A stretch of 64,000 bases of DNA from Neisseria leonii (GTDB lineage: Bacteria; Pseudomonadota; Gammaproteobacteria; Burkholderiales; Neisseriaceae), in contig NZ_CP145606.1 in assembly GCF_028776105.2 (NCBI RefSeq), positions 992,001 through 1,056,000 on the forward strand. The letters are read 5' to 3'. This document shows positions 1-9,154 of this stretch, one piece after another. The notes under the pieces were generated by a model. The model saw only the letters and a list, made by a program, of their open reading frames with translations, ran no database searches and was not told the origin of the DNA. Position numbers and translations under genes: made by a program. Position 1 is the stretch's first letter, and the number at the start of each line of letters is the position of its first letter.

Positions 1-62
1 TCGGCCGCCAAAACACTTTCCAGACCGCGCGGGCAGGTGGCAAATAAAGAATAAACCGTCAT
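1..62 (-). CDS. N-terminus of a THUMP-type 23S rRNA methyltransferase (RlmL-like), partial
   Basis: The reverse strand has an ATG at 62-60 and stays open to the window edge, giving 20 residues that begin MTVYSLFATCPRGLE. The pattern 'SLFATCPRGLE' followed by a helix is the usual start of the THUMP-domain class I methyltransferases (RlmL family), which methylate a guanine of 23S rRNA. Only the extreme N-terminus is present, so no catalytic motif can be checked. The gene diverges from mutY. The identification rests on a short match and is tentative. Confidence 0.5.
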   Translation of the reverse strand, partial: MTVYSLFATCPRGLESVLAA

Positions 63-160
63 AAATATCCAAACAGAAAAGGCGGAACCGCCGCCGTGCC
101 GATAACTGCACGGATTGTAGCAGATGCCGCCCGCCCCCGCCTGCTTTTCAGACGGCCTTA

Positions 161-189
161 TATATTACAGGCTTAATATATTACAGGCT
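161..189. repeat. 13-bp direct repeat, two copies
   Basis: TATATTACAGGCT occurs at 161-173 and again at 177-189, a short tandem duplication with a 16-bp period. It lies between an uptake sequence (reverse complement, near 147-158) and the 82-bp repeat at 221-302. No coding function is seen. Confidence 0.7.
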
Positions 190-220
190 CGAAGGAGCTT
201 AACAAAACTTCACAGTATCT

Positions 221-302
221 TTGAGCCACAGTCATCATTACTTGCGTAAGCCTGGTTCGAGTTCCTTTATTTACAATCCGTTAAATTCGAAGAAACCCAA
301 CT
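221..302 (+). repeat. 82-bp dispersed repeat, copy 1
   Basis: This segment matches 63510-63591 in the same orientation at 72 of 82 positions with no gaps. It starts TTGAGCCACAGTCATCAT and ends AGAAACCCAACT. A stretch at 260-286 begins AGTTCC and ends CCGTTAAAT, vaguely like the two ends of a dif site. It carries no open gene and stops just before the mutY promoter. Confidence 0.8.
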
Positions 303-311
303 ATGCCTCTC

Positions 312-320
312 TGCTACAAT
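312..320 (+). promoter_or_regulatory. Extended -10 promoter of mutY
   Basis: TGCTACAAT is an extended -10 (TG, one base, TACAAT) placed 27 bases before the mutY ATG. No clear -35 is visible, as is usual for extended -10 promoters. Confidence 0.5.
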
Positions 321-347
321 AGCGGCTTTTTTCCGCCCGCCCCGCTT

Positions 348-1382
348 ATGCCCGATGATTTTGCCCGCCGCCTGATTGACTGGCAGCACCGGCACGGCCG
401 CCACAACCTGCCTTGGCACAGCCGCGACCCTTACCGTGTCTGGCTGTCGGAAATCATGCTCCAACAAACCCAAGTCGCCACCGTGCGCGAATATTTCCCG
501 CGCTTTGTTGCCGAGTTCCCCGATGTCGCCGCGCTGGCCGCTGCCGCTCAGGACGACGTACTGCGCCTGTGGGCGGGTTTGGGCTATTACAGCCGCGCAC
601 GCAATCTGCACCAAGCGGCCAAACAGATTATGACGCAGTTTGACGGCCGTTTTCCGCAATCGCGCGGCGAATGGGAAACCCTGTGCGGTGTCGGCCGCAG
701 CACCGCCGCCGCCATCTGCGCGTTCACGCTGAACCGGCGCGAGGCCATTCTCGACGGCAATGTCAAACGCGTCTTATGCCGCGTATTCGCCCGAGACGGC
801 GACCCGGCGGACAAAACGTTCGAAAAACGCCTGTGGGCATTGGCCGAAAGCCTGCTGCCGCCCGATGCCGCCGATATGCCCGCCTACACGCAGGGACTGA
901 TGGACTTGGGCGCCACCGTCTGCAAACGCGGCAGACCCGACTGTGCCGCCTGCCCGATGCAGGCGCGCTGCCTGGCTTATGCGCAAAACCGCACGGCCGA
1001 ACTGCCGCGCCGCAAAAAAGCCGCCGCCCCCGTACACCTGCCCCTGTTCTGGCTGCAACTGCGCACGCCCGACGGCCGCCTGCTGCTGGAAAAACGCCCG
1101 CAAAGCGGCATTTGGGCGGGTATGTACTGCCTGCCCTGCTTTGAGAACTTGTCCGAGCTGTACCGTTTCGCCGCCGCATACGGCCTGACACCCGACGATT
1201 TGACCGAACACCCCGCCATCGCACACCGCCTGACCCACCGCCTGCTCGATATTACCCCGTTTTCCGCCGTACTGCCCCAAGCACCCGCCACAGACTCAGG
1301 CTGGCAAAACGCACAGCAAATCCGCCAAAGCGCGCTGCCCAAACCGTTAAGCAGCTGGCTGGCACAGCAAAATCTGCTTTGA
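348..1382 (+). CDS. mutY: A/G-specific adenine glycosylase MutY
   Basis: This 344-residue DNA glycosylase removes adenine mispaired with guanine or 8-oxoguanine. The catalytic glutamate lies in SEIMLQQTQ (about residue 35), the helix-hairpin-helix is LCGVGRSTAAA (about 112-122) and the catalytic aspartate is in ILDGNVKR (about 136). The [4Fe-4S] loop has Cys192, 199, 202 and 208. A C-terminal Nudix-like domain (about 235-340) would read the 8-oxoG strand. An in-frame start exists at 303, but it would fall upstream of the likely transcription start, and the family usually begins close to DFARRLIDW, so 348 is preferred. Confidence 0.95.
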   Translation: MPDDFARRLIDWQHRHGRHNLPWHSRDPYRVWLSEIMLQQTQVATVREYFPRFVAEFPDVAALAAAAQDDVLRLWAGLGYYSRARNLHQAAKQIMTQFDGRFPQSRGEWETLCGVGRSTAAAICAFTLNRREAILDGNVKRVLCRVFARDGDPADKTFEKRLWALAESLLPPDAADMPAYTQGLMDLGATVCKRGRPDCAACPMQARCLAYAQNRTAELPRRKKAAAPVHLPLFWLQLRTPDGRLLLEKRPQSGIWAGMYCLPCFENLSELYRFAAAYGLTPDDLTEHPAIAHRLTHRLLDITPFSAVLPQAPATDSGWQNAQQIRQSALPKPLSSWLAQQNLL

Positions 1383-1423
1383 AGGCCGTCTGAAACCCGC
1401 TTTGTCCGTTTGCGCACACGTAA

Positions 1424-1443
1424 GTCGGATTCTTGAATCCGAC
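1424..1443. repeat. GTCGGAT palindrome, copy 1
   Basis: GTCGGATTCTTGAATCCGAC is a perfect 9-bp inverted repeat around two bases. It is one of four exact palindromes of this type in the window (others at 1602, 4121 and 60692). Confidence 0.85.
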
Positions 1444-1601
1444 AGGCGTGGTCAGCCGGATATTGATTTCGCCCCTACCCGTTCACGGCAGCTGCCGGTC
1501 GGACTGTTCAATCCGCATAAAAGCGGCAATCGGATACCGGCATCCGGCCTATCCGTTCTCCCAAAAACGCCCCCGTTTTCACTTCACCACTCTGACAGTA
1601 G

Positions 1602-1621
1602 GTCGGATATTCATATCCGAC
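1602..1621. repeat. GTCGGAT palindrome, copy 2
   Basis: GTCGGATATTCATATCCGAC has perfect 9-bp arms. The inner arm bases differ from copy 1 on both sides, so pairing is kept. It is preceded by TAG, as the family consensus suggests. Confidence 0.85.
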
Positions 1622-1798
1622 ACCTGCCGTGAACAGGCAGTTGTCAATCACACTCTGAAATCCGCAACCGACAACAGTCGGATACCCGATTCCAATATTC
1701 TGCCGGCCGGCCGCATTTTCAGACGGCCTGCCGTTTCAAGCCGCCCGCTTTTTCGCTACAATCCCTTCCATACTGCTTATTCTGCCGGAAAGAACGTT

Positions 1799-3997
1799 AT
1801 GCGCGAACCCGCCCCCGCTTTACCGGATTTGTCCGCCCTGCGCCAATGGCTCAACGATTACCGGAACAGTCAGTCCCCCGACGACGCAAAGCTGCTGGAA
1901 ACCGCACTCGCTCTGGCCGAAAATCATTATCCGCCCGATGCGCGCACCGAGGCGGGCGAGCCGCTGTTCAGCCACCTGCTGCATGCCGCACAAATCGTTG
2001 CCGGTCTCGATCTGCTGCCCGAAGCCGTGGCCGCCACCCTGCTGGCCGATCTGCCCGCCTATCTCGACAACTGGCACAGCATCCTGACCGAACAGTGCGG
2101 GCGGCAGACTGCCGAAATGGTGCGCGGTATCGACGAAGTGCAGAAACTCACCCACTTTGCCGATGTCGATAAACTCGACACGCCCGAAGAGCGCGCCGCC
2201 CAAGCGGAAGCCATGCGCAAAATGCTGCTGGCGATGGTGGGCGATATCCGCGTGGTCTTAATCAAACTCGCCCTGCGCACCCGCACCCTGCAATTCTGCA
2301 ACACCCTGCCCGACAGCCCCGGAAAACGCGCCTTAGCCAAGCAGACGCTGGATATTTTCGCCCCGCTGGCCAACCGCTTGGGCGTATGGCAGCTCAAATG
2401 GCAGCTCGAAGATTTGGGTTTCCGCCACCACAACCCCGAAAAATACAGGGAAATCGCCCGTCTGCTCGACGAAAAACGCACCGAACGGCTCGAATACATC
2501 GATCATTTTCTCGCCACCCTGCGCGCCGAACTGGACAAATACCCGATCCGTTACGATGTGGCCGGCCGACCGAAACACATCTATTCCATCTACAAAAAGA
2601 TGGTGAAAAAAAAGCTGGATTTCGACGGCCTCTACGACATCCGCGCGGTGCGCATTCTGGTAGACAGCATTCCCGAATGCTATACCACGCTGGGCATCGT
2701 ACACAGCCTGTGGCAGCCGGTTCCCGGCGAATTTGACGACTATATCGCCAACCCCAAAGGCAACGGCTACAAAAGCCTGCACACTGTTATCGTCGGCCCG
2801 CAGGACAAAGGCGTGGAAGTGCAGATCCGCACTTTCGAGATGCACCAATTCAACGAATTCGGTGTCGCCGCCCACTGGCGTTACAAAGAAGGCGGCAAAG
2901 GCGACGCGGCCTACGAACAGAAAATCGCCTGGCTGCGCCAGCTTTTGGACTGGCGAGAAAATATGGCCGACAGCGGCAAAGAAGACTTGGCCGCAGCCTT
3001 CCAGACCGAGTTGTTCAACGACACAATCTATGTGCTGACCCCGCACGGCAAAGTTTTCTCCCTGCCTGCCGGTTCCACACCGATTGATTTTGCCTACGCG
3101 CTGCACAGCGATTTGGGCGACCGCTGCCGCGGTGCCAAAGTGGACGGCCAGATTGTGCCGCTTTCCACGCCGCTGGAAAACGGTCAGCGGGTGGAAATCA
3201 TTGCGGCCAAAACCGGCAAACCGCCGGTCAACTGGCTGCACGAAGGCTGGGTCAAAAGCCCGCGCGCCATTGCCAAAATCCGCGCCCATATCCGCGCGCA
3301 GAATGCCGAGGCGGTACGTGAAAGCGGCAAACACCAGTTTGAAAAAGTCCTGGCTAAAATCAGCCCCCGCCCCAACCAGCAGGCTTTAAGCGAAAAACTG
3401 GGCTTTGCCGACATCGAACAGCTCTACACCGCCATCGGACAGGGCGACATCACGACCCGCGCGGTGCAAAAGGCCTGCGGCGCGCTCAGCGAACCCGCCC
3501 CGCCGCCGCTTAACGAAACCAGCATCGTCAAAAAATCCAAAATCGGCAGCAGTCAGGGCGGTATCCTGATTGACGGCGAAGGCGGCCTGATGACCACACT
3601 GGCCAAATGCTGCAAACCCGCCCCGCCCGACGACATCACAGGTTTCGTGACCCGCGAGCGCGGCATTTCCGTCCACCGCAGCAACTGCCCGTCGCTGCAC
3701 CACCTCGCCCGCACCTCGCCCGACAAAGTCCTGCCCGCCGCTTGGGCCGACAGCGTTTCCGACCGGATTTTTGCCGTGGACATCGAAATCCGCGCCCAAG
3801 ACCGCGCGGGGCTGCTGCGCGATGTGTCCGATGCGCTGGCGCGCCACAAAATCAATGTAACCGGCGTGCAGACCCAGTCGCGCGATCTGGAAGCCTGTAT
3901 GCGCTTTACCCTTGAAGTCAAACAGGTCGGCGACCTGCCGCGCGTCTTGTTGGGCCTGAGCGAAGTCAAAGGCGTATCGAGCGTCAGCCGCCTGTAA
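1799..3997 (+). CDS. relA: (p)ppGpp synthetase RelA
   Basis: The 732-residue protein makes the stringent-response alarmones from ATP and GTP or GDP on stalled ribosomes. The N-terminal domain corresponds to the HD hydrolase domain, but the histidine-aspartate pair is missing (LLADLPAYL instead), so hydrolysis is not expected. The synthetase domain carries GRPKHIYSIYKKM and GEFDDYIANPKGNGYKSLHT; the EFDD signature is that of monofunctional RelA rather than SpoT. A TGS domain (DTIYVLTPHGKVFSLPAGST) and a C-terminal ACT domain follow. The open frame extends further upstream, but ATG 1799 fits the family start and lies about 37 bases after a TACAAT -10. Confidence 0.95.
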   Translation: MREPAPALPDLSALRQWLNDYRNSQSPDDAKLLETALALAENHYPPDARTEAGEPLFSHLLHAAQIVAGLDLLPEAVAATLLADLPAYLDNWHSILTEQCGRQTAEMVRGIDEVQKLTHFADVDKLDTPEERAAQAEAMRKMLLAMVGDIRVVLIKLALRTRTLQFCNTLPDSPGKRALAKQTLDIFAPLANRLGVWQLKWQLEDLGFRHHNPEKYREIARLLDEKRTERLEYIDHFLATLRAELDKYPIRYDVAGRPKHIYSIYKKMVKKKLDFDGLYDIRAVRILVDSIPECYTTLGIVHSLWQPVPGEFDDYIANPKGNGYKSLHTVIVGPQDKGVEVQIRTFEMHQFNEFGVAAHWRYKEGGKGDAAYEQKIAWLRQLLDWRENMADSGKEDLAAAFQTELFNDTIYVLTPHGKVFSLPAGSTPIDFAYALHSDLGDRCRGAKVDGQIVPLSTPLENGQRVEIIAAKTGKPPVNWLHEGWVKSPRAIAKIRAHIRAQNAEAVRESGKHQFEKVLAKISPRPNQQALSEKLGFADIEQLYTAIGQGDITTRAVQKACGALSEPAPPPLNETSIVKKSKIGSSQGGILIDGEGGLMTTLAKCCKPAPPDDITGFVTRERGISVHRSNCPSLHHLARTSPDKVLPAAWADSVSDRIFAVDIEIRAQDRAGLLRDVSDALARHKINVTGVQTQSRDLEACMRFTLEVKQVGDLPRVLLGLSEVKGVSSVSRL

Positions 3998-4346
3998 CGG
4001 AGGCCGTCTGAAAAACGGAATATGCAGAACGGCCGGACCGGGCAGGTGTCGGATAACGGTGGGACGGATAGCTGTATTCGATTTTCTTCTATCTGCTTGA
4101 ACCGTCCGATCTGCCATTATGTCGGATTTGAAAATCCGACCTACTATTTATCCATTGATATCCGTGATGTTATATCCGTGATGGAATCATTGTGAACATC
4201 GGATTGAAGCCCGCCCGCCACAGCAGGCCGTCTGAATGGCAGAAATGCCTGCCTATCAGACAGGCAGAGAACGGATAACATACCGGCCGCCACCGTTTCA
4301 GACGGCCTGTTCCTTGATATTTGATTCTGAAAATGATATTGCCTTG
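3998..4346. other. Repeat-bearing spacer after relA
   Basis: No gene is seen in 349 bases. It contains uptake sequences near 4002-4014 and 4222-4233, a reverse copy near 4298-4309, the palindrome at 4121-4140 and an 11-bp direct repeat TATCCGTGATG (4159 and 4172). Confidence 0.6.
4121..4140. repeat. GTCGGAT palindrome, copy 3
   Basis: GTCGGATTTGAAAATCCGAC has perfect 9-bp arms (TTT pairs with AAA at the inner positions). The trailing CTAC places it in inverted orientation to copy 2. Confidence 0.85.
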
Positions 4347-4994
4347 ATGACTGCCTTACTGATTACCGCCGCTCTGCTGTCGGCCGCCGCCCTGCTGGCC
4401 GATGCCGCCGTTTTCCTGCTGACCCGTACGCGCTGCTACCGCCGCGCCGAAGATGTGCCCGAATGCGATTTTATGCTGGTGCTGGGCACGGCCAAATACG
4501 TGGGCAGCCCGCCCGTTGCCAACCGCTATTACGGCAACCGCATCCGCGCGGCCGAAACCCTGTGGCGGCAGGGACGTATCGGGCAGATTATCGTCAGCGG
4601 CCACGGCCTCAACAACAGTGAAAGCGAAACCGCCCATATGCAGGCCGACCTGACCGCCGCCGGCATTCCGCCCGAAGCCGTCTGGCAGGACCGCGCGGGT
4701 TTCCGCACACTCGACAGCATTATCCGCTGCCACCGGGCGTTTCCCGATGCCCGCTTCTGCATCGTTTCCCAACCGTTCCACAACCGCCGCGCCCTGATTC
4801 AGGCACGCGCCGCCGGCATGAATGCCGTTGCCCTGCACGCAGAAGCACTGGGCTGGCGCAACGGCCCGCGCGTGATGGTGCGCGAACGCTTCGCCCGCCT
4901 GCGCCTGTGGTACGATCTGATAACCCGCACCCGACCCTCCGCCACGCTGGAACAGGAGCCGCTGCGGCAGATGCACGGTACCGCCCGCCATTGA
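4347..4994 (+). CDS. SanA/YdcF-like envelope protein (DUF218)
   Basis: The 215-residue protein has one N-terminal membrane segment (LLITAALLSAAALLADAAVFLL) and then a DUF218 domain. Typical SanA features are visible: LVLGTAKY near the domain start, NRYYGNRIRAAETLW, IIVSGHG, DRAGFRTLDSI and IVSQPFHNRRAL. SanA affects envelope integrity and vancomycin sensitivity in Escherichia coli, but its biochemical activity is unsettled. An upstream in-frame start (4236) would add 37 residues without a signal-like character, so ATG 4347, right before the membrane segment, is chosen. Confidence 0.8.
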   Translation: MTALLITAALLSAAALLADAAVFLLTRTRCYRRAEDVPECDFMLVLGTAKYVGSPPVANRYYGNRIRAAETLWRQGRIGQIIVSGHGLNNSESETAHMQADLTAAGIPPEAVWQDRAGFRTLDSIIRCHRAFPDARFCIVSQPFHNRRALIQARAAGMNAVALHAEALGWRNGPRVMVRERFARLRLWYDLITRTRPSATLEQEPLRQMHGTARH

Positions 4995-5170
4995 CCGGCA
5001 CGGCGCAGCACGCAGGCCGTCTGAAAACCATGTTTTGCCCGCAGCAGCGGGAAAATAAACCGCATTCAGACGGCCCGGCGGTTTCCCTAAACCGTCAAAC
5101 GGGTTAATATATAAACAAATAAATCTGCGGCCGCCATACCCGGCGGCCATACCGTTCCGAGGACTCCGTC

Positions 5171-5815
5171 ATGAAACCGTACCCGATTTCCGCCCTGCTC
5201 TGCACTCTGCTGCTGGCCGCATGCCAACCGAACCCCGCACCCGCCCCGGCCGCGCCTGCCGCCTCCGATACAGCCGCAGCCTCCGCCACACCGGATACTT
5301 CCGGCTTCTACGGCACCGACATCCGCCGGGACGACATCGGCGGCGATTTCACGCTGACCGGCGGCGACGGCAAACCGTTCAGCCTCAGCAGTCTGAAAGG
5401 AAAAGTCGTCCTGCTGACCTTCGGCTACACCAACTGCCCCGACGTCTGCCCGACCAGCCTGGTTACATACAACGATGTTTTGCGCCAATTGGGCGGACAG
5501 GCAGAAGACGTGGCGGTGGTGATGGTCAGCGTCGATCCCGAACGCGACACGCCCGAAATCACCGGCCGCTACGCCGCCCAGTTCAACCCCGGCTTTATCG
5601 GTTTGAGCTCGGCCGACGCGCAAAACATTGCACAAGTCAAACAGCAATACCGCGTGGTTTCCGCCAAAGCCGCCCCGACCGGCGATAATCTTTATCTGGT
5701 CGACCACACCGCAGGCACATTCGTTATCGACAAAGCGGGCGAAACCGTCCTGTTCGAACCCTACGGAAAAACCGCAACCGAGATCGCCGCCGATGTGAAA
5801 ATCTTGTTACAATAA
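5171..5815 (+). CDS. SCO1/SenC-family copper chaperone lipoprotein
   Basis: This 214-residue protein starts with a lipoprotein signal ending in LLAAC (cysteine about residue 18), then an Ala/Pro-rich linker and a thioredoxin-like SCO domain. The copper ligands are present: CPDVC in FGYTNCPDVCPTS and the distal histidine in YLVDHTAG. SCO proteins deliver copper to the CuA or CuB site of cytochrome oxidases, or act as thiol reductases in the periplasm. It stands alone between the SanA-like gene and hisG, with its own upstream spacer. The lipobox makes an outer-face membrane anchor likely. Confidence 0.9.
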   Translation: MKPYPISALLCTLLLAACQPNPAPAPAAPAASDTAAASATPDTSGFYGTDIRRDDIGGDFTLTGGDGKPFSLSSLKGKVVLLTFGYTNCPDVCPTSLVTYNDVLRQLGGQAEDVAVVMVSVDPERDTPEITGRYAAQFNPGFIGLSSADAQNIAQVKQQYRVVSAKAAPTGDNLYLVDHTAGTFVIDKAGETVLFEPYGKTATEIAADVKILLQ

Positions 5816-5830
5816 AACGTCCCACACCAC

Positions 5831-5854
5831 AGGCCGTCTGCATTCAGACGGCCT
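5831..5854. terminator. Inverted uptake-sequence hairpin between the SCO gene and hisG
   Basis: AGGCCGTCTG and its complement form a 10-bp stem with a four-base loop directly after the SCO gene. There is no T-run, so termination would be weak. Confidence 0.5.
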
Positions 5855-5872
5855 ATTTCAGAAAGTCTGCCC

Positions 5873-6544
5873 ATGTCCGAGCACAGTCTCACCATCGCAC
5901 TCTCCAAAGGGCGCATCTTTGAAGAAACTCTGCCGCTGCTGGCTGCCGCCGGCATCGAGCCTGCCGAAAACCCCGAACAGTCGCGCAAGCTGATTATCGG
6001 TACCAACCGTACCCATATCCGCCTCGTCATCGTGCGCGCCACCGATGTCCCCACCTACGTCCAATACGGCGCAGCCGATTTCGGCATTGCGGGCAAAGAC
6101 GTGCTGACCGAACACGGCGGCGAAGGCCTTTATCAGCCTTTGGATCTGCAAATCGCCCGCTGCCGCATGATGGTAGCCGTCCCCGAAGGATTCGATTACG
6201 CACGCGCGTCCCAACCGGGCAAACGCCTGCGCATCGCCACCAAATACCCCGACATCGCCGCCCGACACTTTGCCGCCAAAGGCGTACACGTGGACATCAT
6301 CAAACTCTACGGCTCGATGGAACTCGCCCCTTTGGTCGGCCTGTCCGATGCCATTGTCGATTTGGTTTCTACCGGCAACACATTGAAAGCCAACAAGCTG
6401 CAAGCCGTCGAGCACATCAGCGACATTTCCAGCCGCTTAGTGGTCAATAAAGCCGCACTGAAAGTCAAATACGCCGCCATACAGCCGATTATCGACGCTT
6501 TTTCACACGCCGCCACGGCCGACGACCAACCCCCGAATATCTGA
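5873..6544 (+). CDS. hisG: ATP phosphoribosyltransferase, short form (HisG)
   Basis: HisG joins ATP and PRPP in the first step of histidine synthesis. At 223 residues this is the short form that lacks the C-terminal regulatory domain and, from family knowledge, works with the HisRS-like subunit HisZ, which is not in this window. The PRPP-binding signature is seen in [20 protein letters not shown]. The start ATG follows a DUS hairpin. It is 13 bases upstream of the PIN-like gene, and hisD follows, so the three are probably co-transcribed. Confidence 0.95.
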   Translation: MSEHSLTIALSKGRIFEETLPLLAAAGIEPAENPEQSRKLIIGTNRTHIRLVIVRATDVPTYVQYGAADFGIAGKDVLTEHGGEGLYQPLDLQIARCRMMVAVPEGFDYARASQPGKRLRIATKYPDIAARHFAAKGVHVDIIKLYGSMELAPLVGLSDAIVDLVSTGNTLKANKLQAVEHISDISSRLVVNKAALKVKYAAIQPIIDAFSHAATADDQPPNI

Positions 6545-6557
6545 GGAGAACGAAATT

Positions 6558-7703
6558 ATGAAGCACCTGCTGATCGAACTGACCCAAACCCAAGCCGCCG
6601 ATTTGAACAAAATCCACGAACAAGACTGCTGTGTCTGGCTGTTCGTCCCCGCAGGCCGCGACAGCCTGCCGCTGGATTTGGCCGAAAGCCTGTGCCGCTT
6701 CGGCAGCCGGGTTCAGTTTATCCGCATGGCACACAAAAGCCGCGACAGCCTGGGCTTTTATTTCAGCTTCTACATCGGCCGCATCACATTGGAAGATCCG
6801 GCCGCCCAAATCATCATTCTTTCCCAAGACGAAGGGTTCGACCCGCTGTTGCAGCACATCGGCCAAAGCGGACTGGCCGACCACACCCTGCGCCTGAACC
6901 AAATCGGCGGCAAAGCGGCCGCACCGCTGCACCAACCCGAAACACCGCCCGAAAAGGCCGCACCGGAAAACGACCCGCCCGATCCGCTGGCACAAAAACA
7001 TTTCGAACTGTGCCTGAAAAAAAGCATCGCCGGACTGGCCGCCGCCGACACGCGCCCTGCCGACAGCGACGGTTTGGCCAAACTGCTGAAAAAAATCCTG
7101 ACCGCCGATGCCCGCCGTCTTTCCAAAGACAAACGCAAAGCCCTGCTGCAAGATATTCAGAACCGTCTGTTCGAACTGGGCTTTGTCCGCGACGGCCATT
7201 CAGACGGCCTGACCTACCGGCTGCACGCCGCCGATCTGGAAGCACGCCTGACCGATGCCGTCCGCCGCTGCAAACCGCGCAACAAAAACGCCCTGTTCAC
7301 CCTGATCCGCAGCCACGCCGAACCGCTGCTGCAACACAGTTGGAGCGAACAGATTGCCTACGACATCTGCCGCCGCCTGGCCGATGCGGGCCTGCTCAAC
7401 CTGCACGGCCAGCGTGTGCTGTATCCCGTCGCGCCTGCTGCCGAAGCACAAATAACCGAAATCCCCGCGCCGTCCGGCCGGACCGCGCCCGTTTCAGACG
7501 GCCTCACACCGGCCGCCGCCAAAGCACTGGCCACCCTGCGCAAAATCCACCGCACCAAACCGCGCCAATACGATAAACTGATTAACTCGCTGGTGCAGTG
7601 GCTGCGCAGCAGCGAAGACGAAGCCCGTGCCGCTGCGGCCGAACTGCTGGCAGCGGGCTACATCCGGCAAGAAGATCACGGCGGTATCGCCTACACGCTG
7701 TAA
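6558..7703 (+). CDS. PIN-like domain protein within the his cluster
   Basis: The 381-residue protein has no pathway assignment. Its first 120 residues resemble PIN-like folds: a hydrophobic strand VWLFVPAG, a lysine in [20 protein letters not shown] and the acidic motif [17 protein letters not shown], which matches the 'SKDKGFDPLI' pattern of PIN-like nucleases. The rest (about 150-381) is hydrophilic with repeated small helical, winged-helix-like stretches and two in-frame uptake sequences (encoding HSDGLT and VSDGLT). It lies between hisG and hisD in the same direction. Whether it cleaves RNA is unknown; only the fold is inferred. Confidence 0.6.
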   Translation: MKHLLIELTQTQAADLNKIHEQDCCVWLFVPAGRDSLPLDLAESLCRFGSRVQFIRMAHKSRDSLGFYFSFYIGRITLEDPAAQIIILSQDEGFDPLLQHIGQSGLADHTLRLNQIGGKAAAPLHQPETPPEKAAPENDPPDPLAQKHFELCLKKSIAGLAAADTRPADSDGLAKLLKKILTADARRLSKDKRKALLQDIQNRLFELGFVRDGHSDGLTYRLHAADLEARLTDAVRRCKPRNKNALFTLIRSHAEPLLQHSWSEQIAYDICRRLADAGLLNLHGQRVLYPVAPAAEAQITEIPAPSGRTAPVSDGLTPAAAKALATLRKIHRTKPRQYDKLINSLVQWLRSSEDEARAAAAELLAAGYIRQEDHGGIAYTL

Positions 7704-7783
7704 ACCGCGCCCCTTTAATATTATTTTACCGGCCGCGAAACCCCGCCCGTTCAGACGGCCTGCCAACCACCGCAAACCACACC

Positions 7784-9088
7784 ATGAAACATCTCGACAC
7801 CCGCTCCCCCGATTTCCAAACCGAACTCGAAGCCCTTTTGGCCTTTGAAACCGCGCAAGACCCGAAAACCGAACAGATTGTTGCCGACATCTGCGCCGAT
7901 GTGCGCCGACGGGGCGACGCGGCCCTGATCGAATACACCAACCGTTTCGACGGCACGGCGGCACACAACATGGCCGATTTGATGCTGGATCAAAACGATT
8001 TGCAGGCCGCATTCGGCCGCCTGCCCGCCGATATTCAGACGGCCTTGAAAACCGCCGCCGCCCGCGTGGAAAGCTACCACCGCCGCCAAAAACTCGAATC
8101 CTGGCACTATACCGACGAAGACGGTACGCTCCTGGGCCAGAAAATCACCCCGCTCGACCGAGTAGGCATTTACGTTCCCGGCGGCAAAGCGGCCTACCCC
8201 AGCAGCGTAATCATGAACGCCATGCCCGCCCATGTGGCCGGTGTAGGCGAAATCATCATGGTCGTGCCGACACCGCGCGGCGAACGCAACGATATTGTGC
8301 TGGCGGCCGCCTATGCGGCGGGCGTAACCCGTGTTTTCACTATCGGCGGCGCGCAAGCCGTCGCCGCGCTGGCCTACGGCACCGAAACCGTCCCGCAGGT
8401 CGATAAAATCACCGGCCCGGGCAATGCCTTTGTAGCCGCCGCCAAACGCCGCGTCTTCGGCGTGGTAGGCATCGACATGGTCGCCGGGCCGTCTGAAATT
8501 CTCGTGATTGCCGACGGCACCACGCCTGCCGAATGGGTGGCAATGGATTTGTTCAGTCAGGCCGAACACGACGAAATCGCCCAAGCGGTTTTAATCGCCA
8601 CCTCCCAAACCTATCTGGACGACGTTCAAACCGCGATGGACAGACTGATGGCCGAGATGCCGCGCCGCGACATCATCGAAGCCTCACTCGCCAACCGCGG
8701 GGCGTTCATTTTGGCACGCGATTTGGACGAAGCCTGCGCCATCGCCAACTTTATCGCGCCCGAACATTTGGAACTGTCCGTCGAAAACCCGCAGCAGTGG
8801 GCGGAAAAAATCCGCCATGCCGGCGCTGTCTTTATGGGACGCTACACCAGCGAAAGCCTCGGCGACTACTGCGCCGGCCCCAACCATGTCCTGCCCACCA
8901 GCCGCACCGCCCGCTTCTCCTCCCCCTTGGGCACATACGATTTCCAAAAACGGTCGAGCCTGATCCAAGTGTCCGAAACCGGTGCACAGATACTCGGCCA
9001 AACCGCCAGCATTCTGGCACACGGCGAAGGCCTGACCGCCCACGCCCGCGCAGCAGAAATGCGCCTGAACGGTTCGAAGGGAAAATAG
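7784..9088 (+). CDS. hisD: Histidinol dehydrogenase
   Basis: The 434-residue enzyme oxidises L-histidinol to histidine with two NAD+, in the cytoplasm, using zinc. Diagnostic stretches are [47 protein letters not shown] (catalytic His) and [12 protein letters not shown] 7784 starts [12 protein letters not shown]; the longer frame upstream overlaps the preceding gene and is arginine-rich noise. hisC and hisB, which often follow hisD in Neisseria, do not follow here. Confidence 0.95.
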   Translation: MKHLDTRSPDFQTELEALLAFETAQDPKTEQIVADICADVRRRGDAALIEYTNRFDGTAAHNMADLMLDQNDLQAAFGRLPADIQTALKTAAARVESYHRRQKLESWHYTDEDGTLLGQKITPLDRVGIYVPGGKAAYPSSVIMNAMPAHVAGVGEIIMVVPTPRGERNDIVLAAAYAAGVTRVFTIGGAQAVAALAYGTETVPQVDKITGPGNAFVAAAKRRVFGVVGIDMVAGPSEILVIADGTTPAEWVAMDLFSQAEHDEIAQAVLIATSQTYLDDVQTAMDRLMAEMPRRDIIEASLANRGAFILARDLDEACAIANFIAPEHLELSVENPQQWAEKIRHAGAVFMGRYTSESLGDYCAGPNHVLPTSRTARFSSPLGTYDFQKRSSLIQVSETGAQILGQTASILAHGEGLTAHARAAEMRLNGSKGK

Positions 9089-9107
9089 CCCGCCCAAAAC
9101 ACACCGA

Positions 9108-9144
9108 CACCGCTCAAACCCGCCAGTTATCGGTTTGAGCGGTG
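9108..9144 (+). terminator. Stem-loop after hisD
   Basis: CACCGCTCAAACC (9108-9120) pairs perfectly with GGTTTGAGCGGTG (9132-9144) across an 11-base loop. No T-run follows, so it may be a transcript-end structure rather than a strong intrinsic terminator. Confidence 0.5.
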
Positions 9145-9154
9145 CCGGTGTCGG

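Larger units (their letters stand above)
1383..1798. other. Repeat-bearing spacer between mutY and relA
   Basis: These 416 bases hold no convincing gene. They contain an uptake sequence just after mutY, two 20-bp GTCGGAT palindromes (listed separately), a half-copy near 1679, a reverse-complement uptake sequence near 1720-1731 and a probable relA -10 (TACAAT, 1757-1762). Confidence 0.7.

Noticed and set aside
221..302. tRNA-like T-arm in the 82-bp repeat (GGTTCGAGTTCC)
   Set aside because: No acceptor stem or anticodon arm can be folded, and copy 2 changes the T-arm bases.
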